Position numbers and translations under genes: made by a program. Of a DNA stretch of 64,000 nucleotides, positions 7,828 to 16,808 are shown piece by piece. Within the stretch, counting starts at the first letter, position 1; each line of letters opens with the position of its first letter. The DNA lies in assembly GCA_934633695.1 (NCBI GenBank), contig CAKTYT010000002.1, positions 1-64,000 of the forward strand, written 5' to 3'. Under the pieces are notes generated by a model. That model was given only the letters and a program-made list of their open reading frames with translations. It was not told the origin of the DNA and searched no databases. Source of the DNA: an uncultured Clostridia bacterium (GTDB taxonomy: Bacteria > Bacillota > Clostridia > Christensenellales > CAG-138).

Positions 7828-10440
7828 TTATTTTGTTTTATCCTCAAGTTCTTTCGGGAGCTTTATTCTGTTGACCAGTGCCTCGTTCCTTTTAAGCTCC
7901 TGCATTATCTTGTGCAATTTTTCATTCACACCGTCAAGCTCCGCTTCAAGTTCACCCGCCGTCATGCGAAGTACACCCGTCCGCAGGGATGAAAGCTGAA
8001 TGAGACCATCCGATGAGACGACCCTGACTGCGTAATTTTTTCCAATTTGTGCGATCATTTTTTCGATATAGGCATCGGCTGTTTCATTTTCTTTTGTGTA
8101 TGCAACGTGAATGCCGTGGTAATTGAACCTTTCCCCGACATTTCCTTTCACCTTGTAGCCGTCAAATACGAGTACTATCTCGTTATGTTTAAACCCCTGG
8201 TAATTGCTCAGCAGCTCCATCAGCTTCTTTCTGGCAAGTGCAACATCGGTTTTTGCGATGAACTTGAGGCTCTCCCATCGGAAGATAATGTTGTAGCCGT
8301 CGATAATAAGATAATCCTTCTGCTTCTGTCCGACGGGCACAGCGGGCTTTTGCTCATGCTCTGACCGAGTGATTTTGCCGTAAGAGGGACGCTTTATCGG
8401 TCCGAACTCACGCAGCATGATTTCTTCGAGTTCCTTTTCGTCAATATTAAGGTTTCGCCTGTTGATCTTCGGCCTTGCATCCTCTGCGGATTGGCCGACA
8501 TTCAAATTTGTTTCAACGTGGGCAAACTTTTCAACCTCGTACCACTTGACGACGAAGCCGGCTCCATGTGCACAGAAAACCGAGTCAGGTGAATTTTCCG
8601 TATCCCGTTCCGGCTCATAGGAGTATTCATCGATTATTGCCTTTTGGTTTGCACAGCGTTCATAGTGAGATACACTGAGGCTGATCCTCCCCCTGCCCTT
8701 TGTGTATGCATAAATCTCTCCTGCGTAGCTCCTCATTGCACTGACGGGAGCAAAACCCGCAAGCACCGACATCTCGCCCTCATCCTCCGGAGGCTGAAAC
8801 CTTCCGCCCATGAGCCTTATATCATTTATCGCCCTGCCGACCTGCTGCATCGGAACGCTCAGCCTGAACTCATAGTAAGGCTCGAGAAGCACGCTCTCAG
8901 CCTTCATGAGTCCCTGGCGGACGGCACGGTAAGTTGCCTGGCGGAAATCTCCGCCTTCAGTATGGCTGAGACTTGCACGCCCTGCGATCAATGTTATCTT
9001 CATATCCGTTATCGGCGAACCTGTCAGTACTCCGAGATGACGTTTTTCATACAAATGAGTCAAAATCAGCCGCTGCCAATTGACCGCAAGGACATTTTGA
9101 CTGCACTCCGCAGCAAAAACCACACCGCTGCCGGGGGGAAGCGGCTCCAGCAGGAGATGGACCTCCGAGTAATGCCTCAGCGGTTCGTAATGACCTATTC
9201 CGATTACCGGCGAAGCAATCGTTTCGCGGTACAGGATCCTGCCTGTATCCACAGTTATCTTCGTACCGAACCTTTCCATGACCGTTGAGGCCAGGATTTC
9301 GGTCTGAATTTCGCCCATTAGCTGGGCATGAATCTCTCCCAAACGCTCAGAATACTCTATGCGAAGCATCGGGTCCTCATCCTCCAGCTGACGGAGCTTC
9401 GGCAGAAAACTTTTTTCGTCGCAATCGTCGGGCAGCTTGATCCTGTAGCTTAAAACGGGCTGAAGCACGGGCAGCAGGGCATCGCTTTCGGCTCCGAGTC
9501 CCTGTCCGGGTCTTGTTAACGTCAGTCCCGTCACTGCACATACGCAGCCCGGCTCCGCACACTCGACCTGAGTGAACTTTGCCCCCGAATACACTCTTAT
9601 CTGGGCAATTTTTTCGTATTTTTCCGCTTCACCGTCCGCAGAAAACCTGATTTCTGCTCGCGGAAGCAGCTTTCCTCCGGTAATTTTCATATGCGTCAGC
9701 CTCTGCCCCTGAGCATCGCGGCTGATTTTTATGACCTTTGCCCCAAAAGCTTCGCCGTACACTAGAGGAATTGCGTAGCTGTCAATGCAGTCTAAAAGCT
9801 CCCTCACACCGTCGAGCCGAATCGCCGAGCCGAAAATGCAGGGGAAAAGCTGCCTTTTGCTCACTGCCTCCGCAATGGTGAGTTCGCTGAAGGCAGCGTC
9901 TCTTTCATAAATATTCAGCAGTGCCTCGTCACAGAGAGCGATCGCCTCGTCACGCTCCTCCAAATCGCCGGAAAAGCCAATGCAATTTTCACTCAGCCGC
10001 TTATGGATCTCGTTCATTACCCTTTCCGTGTCGGCGGCGGCAAGGTCAATTTTGTTTATGAAGATAAAGGTCGGAACGGAGTACCTGTGCAGCAGTCTCC
10101 ACAGTGTTTCGGTGTGTGCCTGAACCCCCTCCGAACCACTGATAACTAGTATTGCATAGTCCAAAACAGAGAGAACACGCTCCGCTTCGGTCGAAAAATC
10201 AGCATGACCCGGGGTATCAATCAGCGTAATATCATATTTCTTTGTTGAAAGCAGTGCCTGCTTTGAAAAAACGGTAATTCCACGCTGACGCTCAATCGCA
10301 TAGGTGTCAAGATACGCATCACCATGGTCCACCCTCCCTTTTTTGCGTATGCTTCCCGAAAGGTAGAGCATCGCTTCGCAGAGAGTCGTTTTGCCTGCAT
10401 CAACATGTGCAAGGATACCGGCAACGAGCTTATTATTCAT
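7828..10440 (-). CDS. Tet(M)/EF-G-like ribosomal GTPase fused to a Rae1/YacP-type NYN endoribonuclease
   Basis: This 870-residue protein joins two translation-linked modules. Residues 1-~645 are a complete ribosome-protection/EF-G-like factor: P-loop AHVDAGKTT (11-19), DTPGH (75-79), NKID (129-132) and GSA near 205, then domains III-V. After a charged linker (~646-705), residues ~708-830 match YacP/Rae1: IIDGYN with Asp714, VFDGYK with Asp760, the family signature TKENETADAYIEK (782-794) and VVSSDG with Asp811. A ~40-residue helical tail follows. Typical Tet(M) proteins are ~640 residues, so the extra part is the fusion. Rae1 of Bacillus cleaves mRNA in the ribosomal A site, where such GTPases also bind; a role in rescuing or cutting stalled complexes is my inference. 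Nothing shows that it confers tetracycline resistance. It has its own promoter. Confidence 0.88.
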   Translation of the reverse strand: MNNKLVAGILAHVDAGKTTLCEAMLYLSGSIRKKGRVDHGDAYLDTYAIERQRGITVFSKQALLSTKKYDITLIDTPGHADFSTEAERVLSVLDYAILVISGSEGVQAHTETLWRLLHRYSVPTFIFINKIDLAAADTERVMNEIHKRLSENCIGFSGDLEERDEAIALCDEALLNIYERDAAFSELTIAEAVSKRQLFPCIFGSAIRLDGVRELLDCIDSYAIPLVYGEAFGAKVIKISRDAQGQRLTHMKITGGKLLPRAEIRFSADGEAEKYEKIAQIRVYSGAKFTQVECAEPGCVCAVTGLTLTRPGQGLGAESDALLPVLQPVLSYRIKLPDDCDEKSFLPKLRQLEDEDPMLRIEYSERLGEIHAQLMGEIQTEILASTVMERFGTKITVDTGRILYRETIASPVIGIGHYEPLRHYSEVHLLLEPLPPGSGVVFAAECSQNVLAVNWQRLILTHLYEKRHLGVLTGSPITDMKITLIAGRASLSHTEGGDFRQATYRAVRQGLMKAESVLLEPYYEFRLSVPMQQVGRAINDIRLMGGRFQPPEDEGEMSVLAGFAPVSAMRSYAGEIYAYTKGRGRISLSVSHYERCANQKAIIDEYSYEPERDTENSPDSVFCAHGAGFVVKWYEVEKFAHVETNLNVGQSAEDARPKINRRNLNIDEKELEEIMLREFGPIKRPSYGKITRSEHEQKPAVPVGQKQKDYLIIDGYNIIFRWESLKFIAKTDVALARKKLMELLSNYQGFKHNEIVLVFDGYKVKGNVGERFNYHGIHVAYTKENETADAYIEKMIAQIGKNYAVRVVSSDGLIQLSSLRTGVLRMTAGELEAELDGVNEKLHKIMQELKRNEALVNRIKLPKELEDKTK

Positions 10441-10475
10441 ACTCCGCTCAACCTCCCGTCATACATAATCAGGTT

Positions 10476-10503
10476 ATTCTACCATAACACAAAGTTTTTT
10501 CAA
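10476..10503 (-). promoter_or_regulatory. Promoter of the GTPase-RNase fusion gene
   Basis: The minus strand reads TTGAAA (10503-10498), 16 bases, TAGAAT (10481-10476), about 35 bases before the start codon of the fusion gene. Confidence 0.55.
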
Positions 10504-10578
10504 ATGCAGTCAACAAGGAATGCATTAAGCATTTGTGTCTCTGCTATTGAGATTTAATTGATTAACTTCATTTATCCA

Positions 10579-10607
10579 TTGATTTTTTCGCCCATTTGTG
10601 GTATAAT
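10579..10607 (+). promoter_or_regulatory. Promoter of the small winged-helix gene
   Basis: TTGATT and TATAAT are separated by exactly 17 bases, 28 bases before the start codon of the gene at 10635. Confidence 0.65.
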
Positions 10608-10634
10608 TGAATTATAAACTCCAAGGAGGAAAAA

Positions 10635-10982
10635 ATGCTGAAGGAAAACAGTTTTTACACTACCGAGCCGTGGATGAGCGGTGCATTGAAGCTCAAGGGG
10701 AGTAAACTCTCCGTTTTTGCGATCGTTTACAGCTTTTATCGGGCGGATTCAGTCTACATCGGTTCACTCCGCTATCTGATGGAATGGACGGGCAGGAGCA
10801 AACCCTGCGTTCACAGTGCTTTAAAGAGCCTCGTTGCAAGCGGCTACCTGATTCGCGGTTTCAGTGCCGGCAGGCTCGCCTACACCGTCAATAAAAGCGT
10901 TATCGATGAGCTTATAAAAAAATACCGTTCCGAACAGCAGCTGCTTGAAGCCCAAAGGAATTCATTCCTTGCAGAGCAGTGA
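10635..10982 (+). CDS. Small winged-helix DNA-binding protein
   Basis: This 115-residue protein is read from an ideal AAGGAGG site. Residues ~15-90 form a winged-helix pattern (KLSVFAIVYSFYRAD, YLMEWTGRSKPCVHSALKSLVASGYLIRG), like the N-terminal domain of replication-initiator-like or DnaD-like helix-turn-helix proteins; the C-terminal ~25 residues are a basic helix. I do not recognise a specific family name. It has a strong promoter and a terminator of its own and lies next to DnaA boxes and a palindrome array, so local DNA binding is a reasonable guess, but no function is shown. Confidence 0.75.
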   Translation: MLKENSFYTTEPWMSGALKLKGSKLSVFAIVYSFYRADSVYIGSLRYLMEWTGRSKPCVHSALKSLVASGYLIRGFSAGRLAYTVNKSVIDELIKKYRSEQQLLEAQRNSFLAEQ

Positions 10983-11020
10983 GCGGAGCGTCATCTACAT
11001 TTCACCATTACCTTTAAAGA

Positions 11021-11055
11021 CGAGAGTACGGATCTGTACCCTCGCCTTTTTTGCG
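11021..11055 (+). terminator. Terminator after the winged-helix gene
   Basis: CGAGAGTAC (11021-11029) pairs, with one mismatch, with GTACCCTCG (11036-11044) and is followed by a run of T. Confidence 0.65.
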
Positions 11056-11404
11056 TTTGAAACCCGGTTTTCGGAGGGAGCAACGGTATCATTGCAATAA
11101 TTCTCTCCGTCAACACGATTCTGATCTATGCGGTCATACATCCCAATCCATGGGAATCTTCCCACTCATAAGGTGCTGCCTGCAAATGCCTGCTGTGATG
11201 GCAGAATTTAATTTTTCTCTTTTTTATCCCAATTTGCCATCTATTTCCTTGCCAACATTACAATCGATATCCGCAGTAATGGATGCGTGACCTTATGCCG
11301 CCTACCCGGCTTGGTACGCCGGCATTGGTCGTCCGAAAAATTACAGCCGTACGAGTGCCTTGATGTTCAAAATCGAAATTCACTCAAAAAGTACTATCGG
11401 CAAG

Positions 11405-11443
11405 TTATCCACAGTTTTCAACGAGTTATCCTATTTATCCACA
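11405..11443 (+). other. Cluster of DnaA boxes, possible replication origin element
   Basis: Two perfect TTATCCACA boxes (11405-11413 and 11435-11443) flank a degenerate copy, TTATCCTAT (11426-11434), which abuts the second perfect box. TTATCCACA is the DnaA box consensus in Escherichia coli and Bacillus. The cluster sits in a 777-base region without a supported gene, 2.3 kb from recF-gyrB-gyrA, genes that often flank oriC. The dnaA and dnaN genes are not in the window, so origin function is only suggested. Elsewhere in 10983-11759, apart from the terminator and the palindromes, I see nothing recognisable. Confidence 0.5.
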
Positions 11444-11479
11444 TGAAAAAAAGCTCCCCGCAGCAGGGTGAACCGATTG

Positions 11480-11602
11480 TTCCCAACGTGGGAAAAAAGT
11501 TCCCATACCGGAGTGGGAAGAAAGTTCCCGGGGCGGGAAAAAACTTCTCACTGCGGTTAAAAAAATTTACCGGGCAGTAAAGAAACGTTACCGCCGCGGT
11601 AA
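11480..11602. repeat. Array of short palindromes with ~21-bp period
   Basis: Five clear inverted repeats lie at 11480-11494 (TTCCCA/TGGGAA), 11500-11519 (TTCCCA/TGGGAA), 11525-11539 (TTCCCG/CGGGAA), 11566-11581 (TTTAC/GTAAA) and 11588-11602 (TTACCG/CGGTAA). A weak sixth fills the gap near 11552. Centres are about 21-22 bases apart, two helical turns. The plus strand can also be read as Lys/Phe/Pro-rich seven-residue repeats, so the array may be a degraded coding tail, or a set of binding sites. Confidence 0.6.
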
Positions 11603-11759
11603 ACTCACTTGACACAATAATAAAGCTATATTCAAGAGAAATAAAAACCACCACAACAACCATAATAAAGCAGGCTGACGCCCTGACGGGTGGTTGATGA
11701 CTGACCGAATGCGGTCCGTTATCACATGAAGAAGCTCTCTATGGCTCAGCACTCCCGGC

Positions 11760-12266
11760 TCATTTCCCTGAACCGCTGCCGAACAGTCTGAGCCTTTTAA
11801 CTGCCTTAAGCAGGACGAAACCCAAAACTCCGCAGTTAATCAACTCCTCGATTCCGACTGAAAGCATGAATACGGGGATAGCTTCCGGTGTTCCGCTAAG
11901 CTTTGCGATAACAAAGGGCATGATCAGCGTGTTGCAAAGTATCGGTGGAAGCAGGGCGAGCAGTTCTCTGCCCCTAAGCCTGCTCCTGCCAATGGTGTAC
12001 GTTCCCAAAGCACCTGCAAGCGTTGCAAGACTGCCGAAGATGATGTCATACGGACCCGCACCGATCAGGGCATTTGACAGCAGACAACCAATGAACAGCC
12101 CCGGTACGGCGGCAGGCGTAAATATCGGTAAAATCGTGAGACATTCCGAAACGCGAAATTGAAATACTCCGCCGACACTCGGAATGAAGCTCGTAGCAAT
12201 TGACAGTGCAGCGTAAGACGCCGCAATGACCGCACCTGTGACGGTCTTTTCCGTTCTGTTTTTCAT
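11760..12266 (-). CDS. QueT-type transporter (ECF substrate-binding subunit)
   Basis: This 168-residue hydrophobic protein has about five to six membrane segments and matches the QueT family, thought to import queuosine precursors as the S component of an ECF transporter. The conserved stretch FQFRVSECLTILPIF with GLFIGCLLSNAL and YDIIFGSLATL is characteristic. The ATG at 12266 is preceded by AAGGAGA at five bases. It follows the glutaminase gene by 83 bases on the same strand. The preceding leader has a short GC hairpin and an A-rich tail ending at the ribosome binding site, but it lacks the loop needed for a standard preQ1 riboswitch. Confidence 0.85.
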   Translation of the reverse strand: MKNRTEKTVTGAVIAASYAALSIATSFIPSVGGVFQFRVSECLTILPIFTPAAVPGLFIGCLLSNALIGAGPYDIIFGSLATLAGALGTYTIGRSRLRGRELLALLPPILCNTLIMPFVIAKLSGTPEAIPVFMLSVGIEELINCGVLGFVLLKAVKRLRLFGSGSGK

Positions 12267-12349
12267 AAAAAATCTCCTTAGTTTTGTTTTTTCAGTGCCG
12301 AAAGGCACCTCTGTGAGGATGGTTTCGAACTCACAATTTCCTCTCCCCG

Positions 12350-13264
12350 TCAAAATATACTGAGGAACAGGCTTTTGGACAGGCGGTGAAGGAACTGTAT
12401 TCCCGCAACGCTGTTGCCTTTCTCATCAAGAGCAGGCGAATAGATGCCTATGCCCATGCGTGTTGGCGAAACTGCCATTATTCCGCCGCCGACGCCGCTT
12501 TTGGCAGGCACGCCGACGTTAACGGCAAATTCTCCCGAACCGTCGTACATTCCACAGGTCATCATGACAGCATTGACATAGGTTGCATACTCGACCGGGA
12601 AAACACGTCCTTCACCCGGCTGCTTGCCGTGGTTTGCAAGCACGAATGCGATGCGTGCCAGATCCCTGCTGCAAACCGAAATTGAGCATGCCTTGAAGTA
12701 ACAGTCGAGGACTTCATCGACATCATCTTCAATCATACCGTAGGTCTTAAGCAGGTACGCCAAAGCTCGGTTCTTGTTTCCAGTCAGCTTTTCAGACAGA
12801 TAAACTTCATGGTTCAATTCAATATCGGGGTTGTTTGCAAGCCTTCTCGTCAGAGAAAGAAGCCTTTCAAAACGTTCCTCATAATCTCTTCCGCGAATGA
12901 GCGTACACATTGCAATTGCACCCATATTGACCATGGGGTTTATATGCTCGTTCAAAAGCGACTGTTCGGTCACATTGATGGCATCGAAGGGTTTTCCCGT
13001 GGCTTCAACGCCAACCTTTGAATGCACCTTTTCAATTCCATTGTCCATGAGTGCAAGCAGGAGCAGAATCGGCTTTACAACACTCTGAATCGTGAAACAT
13101 TTCCCACAGTCGCCCGTGGAAAAATGTTTTCCGTCGCTGTTTATTATGTAAACGCCGAAATCCTCCCTGTTCGCCTTTGCAAGCTCCGGAATATACGAGG
13201 CGACTTTGCCCATCCTGGTGTAGGGACGGCACTCCTCAAGCAGTCGCTCCAATAGTTCGTCCAT
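12350..13264 (-). CDS. glsA: Glutaminase A (serine-dependent)
   Basis: It hydrolyses glutamine to glutamate and ammonia in the cytoplasm. The 304-residue length fits the family, which shares the beta-lactamase fold. The catalytic S-x-x-K is TIQSVVKP (Ser61, Lys64); NEHINPMVNMGAIA and the late AKSGVGGGI motif complete the site. The start at 13264 follows AAGGAGC at six bases. A near-consensus promoter lies 37-65 bases upstream. Glutaminases of this type help acid tolerance in some gut bacteria; that role is not shown here. Confidence 0.93.
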   Translation of the reverse strand: MDELLERLLEECRPYTRMGKVASYIPELAKANREDFGVYIINSDGKHFSTGDCGKCFTIQSVVKPILLLLALMDNGIEKVHSKVGVEATGKPFDAINVTEQSLLNEHINPMVNMGAIAMCTLIRGRDYEERFERLLSLTRRLANNPDIELNHEVYLSEKLTGNKNRALAYLLKTYGMIEDDVDEVLDCYFKACSISVCSRDLARIAFVLANHGKQPGEGRVFPVEYATYVNAVMMTCGMYDGSGEFAVNVGVPAKSGVGGGIMAVSPTRMGIGIYSPALDEKGNSVAGIQFLHRLSKSLFLSIF

Positions 13265-13300
13265 TTTTTCGCTCCTTGTCAATGTCTCTCTGAAGAGATT

Positions 13301-13329
13301 ATTGTACCACCGGCGAAACTCGATGTAAA
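13301..13329 (-). promoter_or_regulatory. Promoter of glsA
   Basis: The minus strand reads TTTACA, 17 bases, TACAAT upstream of the glutaminase gene. Confidence 0.65.
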
Positions 13330-13372
13330 CAGTTTTGACCTTATATTCTTGCTTCACGCATTCAGATGCAAC

Positions 13373-13401
13373 AAAAAAGGCTGCACACCAAATGCAGCCT
13401 T
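13373..13401 (-). terminator. Terminator of tRNA-Trp
   Basis: A perfect nine-base-pair stem (AAGGCTGCA with TGCAGCCTT) directly follows the tRNA 3' end and is followed by a run of T on the minus strand. Confidence 0.85.
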
Positions 13402-13475
13402 TGGCAGGGGCACTAAGATTCGAACTCAGAAGAACGGTTTTGGAGACCGCTATGTTACCATTACATCATGCCCCT
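13402..13475 (-). tRNA. tRNA-Trp (CCA anticodon)
   Basis: The minus strand folds into a full cloverleaf. The acceptor arm is AGGGGCA with TGCCCCT, the anticodon stem GCGGT/ACCGT closes the loop CTCCAAA giving anticodon CCA, and the T arm is CTGAG-TTCGAAT-CTTAG. The discriminator base is G and the 3' CCA is encoded. It is a single-gene transcript with a consensus-like promoter and its own terminator. A GCACTC/GAGTGC hairpin sits just 5' of the mature tRNA. Confidence 0.95.
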
Positions 13476-13493
13476 ACGCACTCAACGGAGTGC

Positions 13494-13522
13494 ATTTTAT
13501 CACTTTCCCATCTCTTTGTCAA
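13494..13522 (-). promoter_or_regulatory. Promoter of tRNA-Trp
   Basis: The minus strand reads TTGACA (13522-13517), 17 bases, TAAAAT (13499-13494), about 20 bases before the mature tRNA 5' end. Confidence 0.75.
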
Positions 13523-13626
13523 GAGGATATTTCCGAAATAATCGATTTATTCCGGTATATTTTTTCATGCGTACCCGATTCGAATTATGTGATTCGAGAC
13601 TTTCTTCATTTATATAATAACAACCC

Positions 13627-13655
13627 TTGAATTTTGGGCAAAAAAGTGCTATAAT
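13627..13655 (+). promoter_or_regulatory. Promoter of recF-gyrB-gyrA
   Basis: TTGAAT and TATAAT are separated by 17 bases, 63 bases before the recF start codon. Confidence 0.7.
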
Positions 13656-13717
13656 GGAGGTGTGGTTTTTGCCGCAAATCGGGCGATAAAAAGCCCTGTA
13701 AAGAGGGGGTTTGAGCT

Positions 13718-14806
13718 TTGCACATCACGAGCATTCGGCTTCACAATTTCCGCAGTTACACCGACCTTTACGTTGAACCTGCTCCGGGGCTTAACATAAT
13801 TGTCGGAGCGAATGCCGCAGGTAAAACAAACGTGCTTGAATCCGTCTTTCTTTCCGCAATCGGCAGAAGTCACAGGACGAGCAAGGATGCAGAACTCATC
13901 AACTCTTCCTCACTCGGCGGGTATGTCGGCATCAGCTTCACGAGCAATGCAGGCAGGCGTTCCGTCGAGATGAGGCTCCGCCGAGGCGAAAGCAAGCAGC
14001 TGCTTATCGACGGGCAAAAGGCAAAACGTATAGGTGAGCTTATGGGAGTTCTCAATGCCGTCATGTTTTCGCCTGAGGATCTGTCCATCGTCAAAAGCTC
14101 CCCGCAGGAACGCAGGCGTTTTATGGACATGGAGCTTTGTCAGCTCAGACCGACCTATTTTTATCGTTTGCAGCAGTACAATGCCGCACTCAAGCAGCGG
14201 AGTGCCATGGTCAGTCTTCACGCTGCTCCCGACAAGGTCATGCTCGATGTGTGGAACGAACGGCTTGCAGCACTCGGCGGCGAGATCATGACTGTCCGGC
14301 AGAGCTTTATGGACGACATAAGCACCATTGCAAACGATTTGCACCGCAGGATAACTGACAATTCAGAGCAGCTCTTTACCTACTATAAGCCCAATGTCCT
14401 CTTCGAAGATAACCCTTCACTGGCACTGTACGAGGCTCTTGCGGTGTCTCTGGCAGACGACCTTCGCCGCGGATACACTACAAGAGGTCCCCATAGGGAC
14501 GATATCGGAATCCTGCTGGGCGACACTGTCGTCAAATCATTCGGTTCACAGGGACAGCAGCGAACAGCGGCTCTTAGCATCAAGCTGAGCGAACTTGCCC
14601 TTATGAAACGTGACAAGGGTGAAAGCCCCATACTGCTGCTCGACGATGTTCTGAGTGAGCTTGACAGGGACAGGCAGAGTGCATTGCTCTCAAATGCATT
14701 CGACTGCCAGTGTTTTCTCACAACAACGACCCTTGAAGGGCTTGAAGGACTTAAGAACATGGCCGTATTTGAATGTGCCGATGGCATGCTTACAAGAATA
14801 ATCTGA
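13718..14806 (+). CDS. recF: RecF, DNA gap-repair ATPase
   Basis: RecF is an SMC-like ATPase that loads RecA at single-strand gaps with RecO and RecR. The 362 residues show Walker A GANAAGKTN (30-38), the signature region FGSQGQQRTAALSIKL and Walker B ILLLDDVLSELD. The start is a TTG after GGGGG at eight bases; another TTG two codons upstream (13712) is possible. The usual dnaA-dnaN-S4 genes are not upstream; instead the gene has its own promoter after the tRNA-Trp unit. gyrB follows by 64 bases, so the recF-gyrB-gyrA part of the ancestral origin cluster is kept. Confidence 0.95.
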   Translation: MHITSIRLHNFRSYTDLYVEPAPGLNIIVGANAAGKTNVLESVFLSAIGRSHRTSKDAELINSSSLGGYVGISFTSNAGRRSVEMRLRRGESKQLLIDGQKAKRIGELMGVLNAVMFSPEDLSIVKSSPQERRRFMDMELCQLRPTYFYRLQQYNAALKQRSAMVSLHAAPDKVMLDVWNERLAALGGEIMTVRQSFMDDISTIANDLHRRITDNSEQLFTYYKPNVLFEDNPSLALYEALAVSLADDLRRGYTTRGPHRDDIGILLGDTVVKSFGSQGQQRTAALSIKLSELALMKRDKGESPILLLDDVLSELDRDRQSALLSNAFDCQCFLTTTTLEGLEGLKNMAVFECADGMLTRII

Positions 14807-14819
14807 TAAATTAGAATAA

Positions 14820-16790
<1,971 letters not shown>

Positions 16791-16808
16791 TGAAGGGAGA
16801 CAAACAAA

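Noticed and set aside
7828..9762. Tetracycline resistance gene tet(M)
   Set aside because: The GTPase part resembles ribosome-protection proteins generally, but it is fused to a ribonuclease and sits among chromosomal genes. Nothing in the sequence shows resistance activity.
11287..11580. 97-codon plus-strand ORF across the DnaA boxes and palindromes
   Set aside because: It lacks a ribosome binding site and its first half has no protein family resemblance. The repeated GKKFP-like end is explained by the palindrome array.
12267..12349. Possible preQ1 riboswitch before the QueT-like gene
   Set aside because: The leader ends in an A-rich stretch joined to the ribosome binding site as in preQ1-I, but the only hairpin (GTGCC-TTTC-GGCAC) has a four-base loop, too short for the preQ1 pocket.
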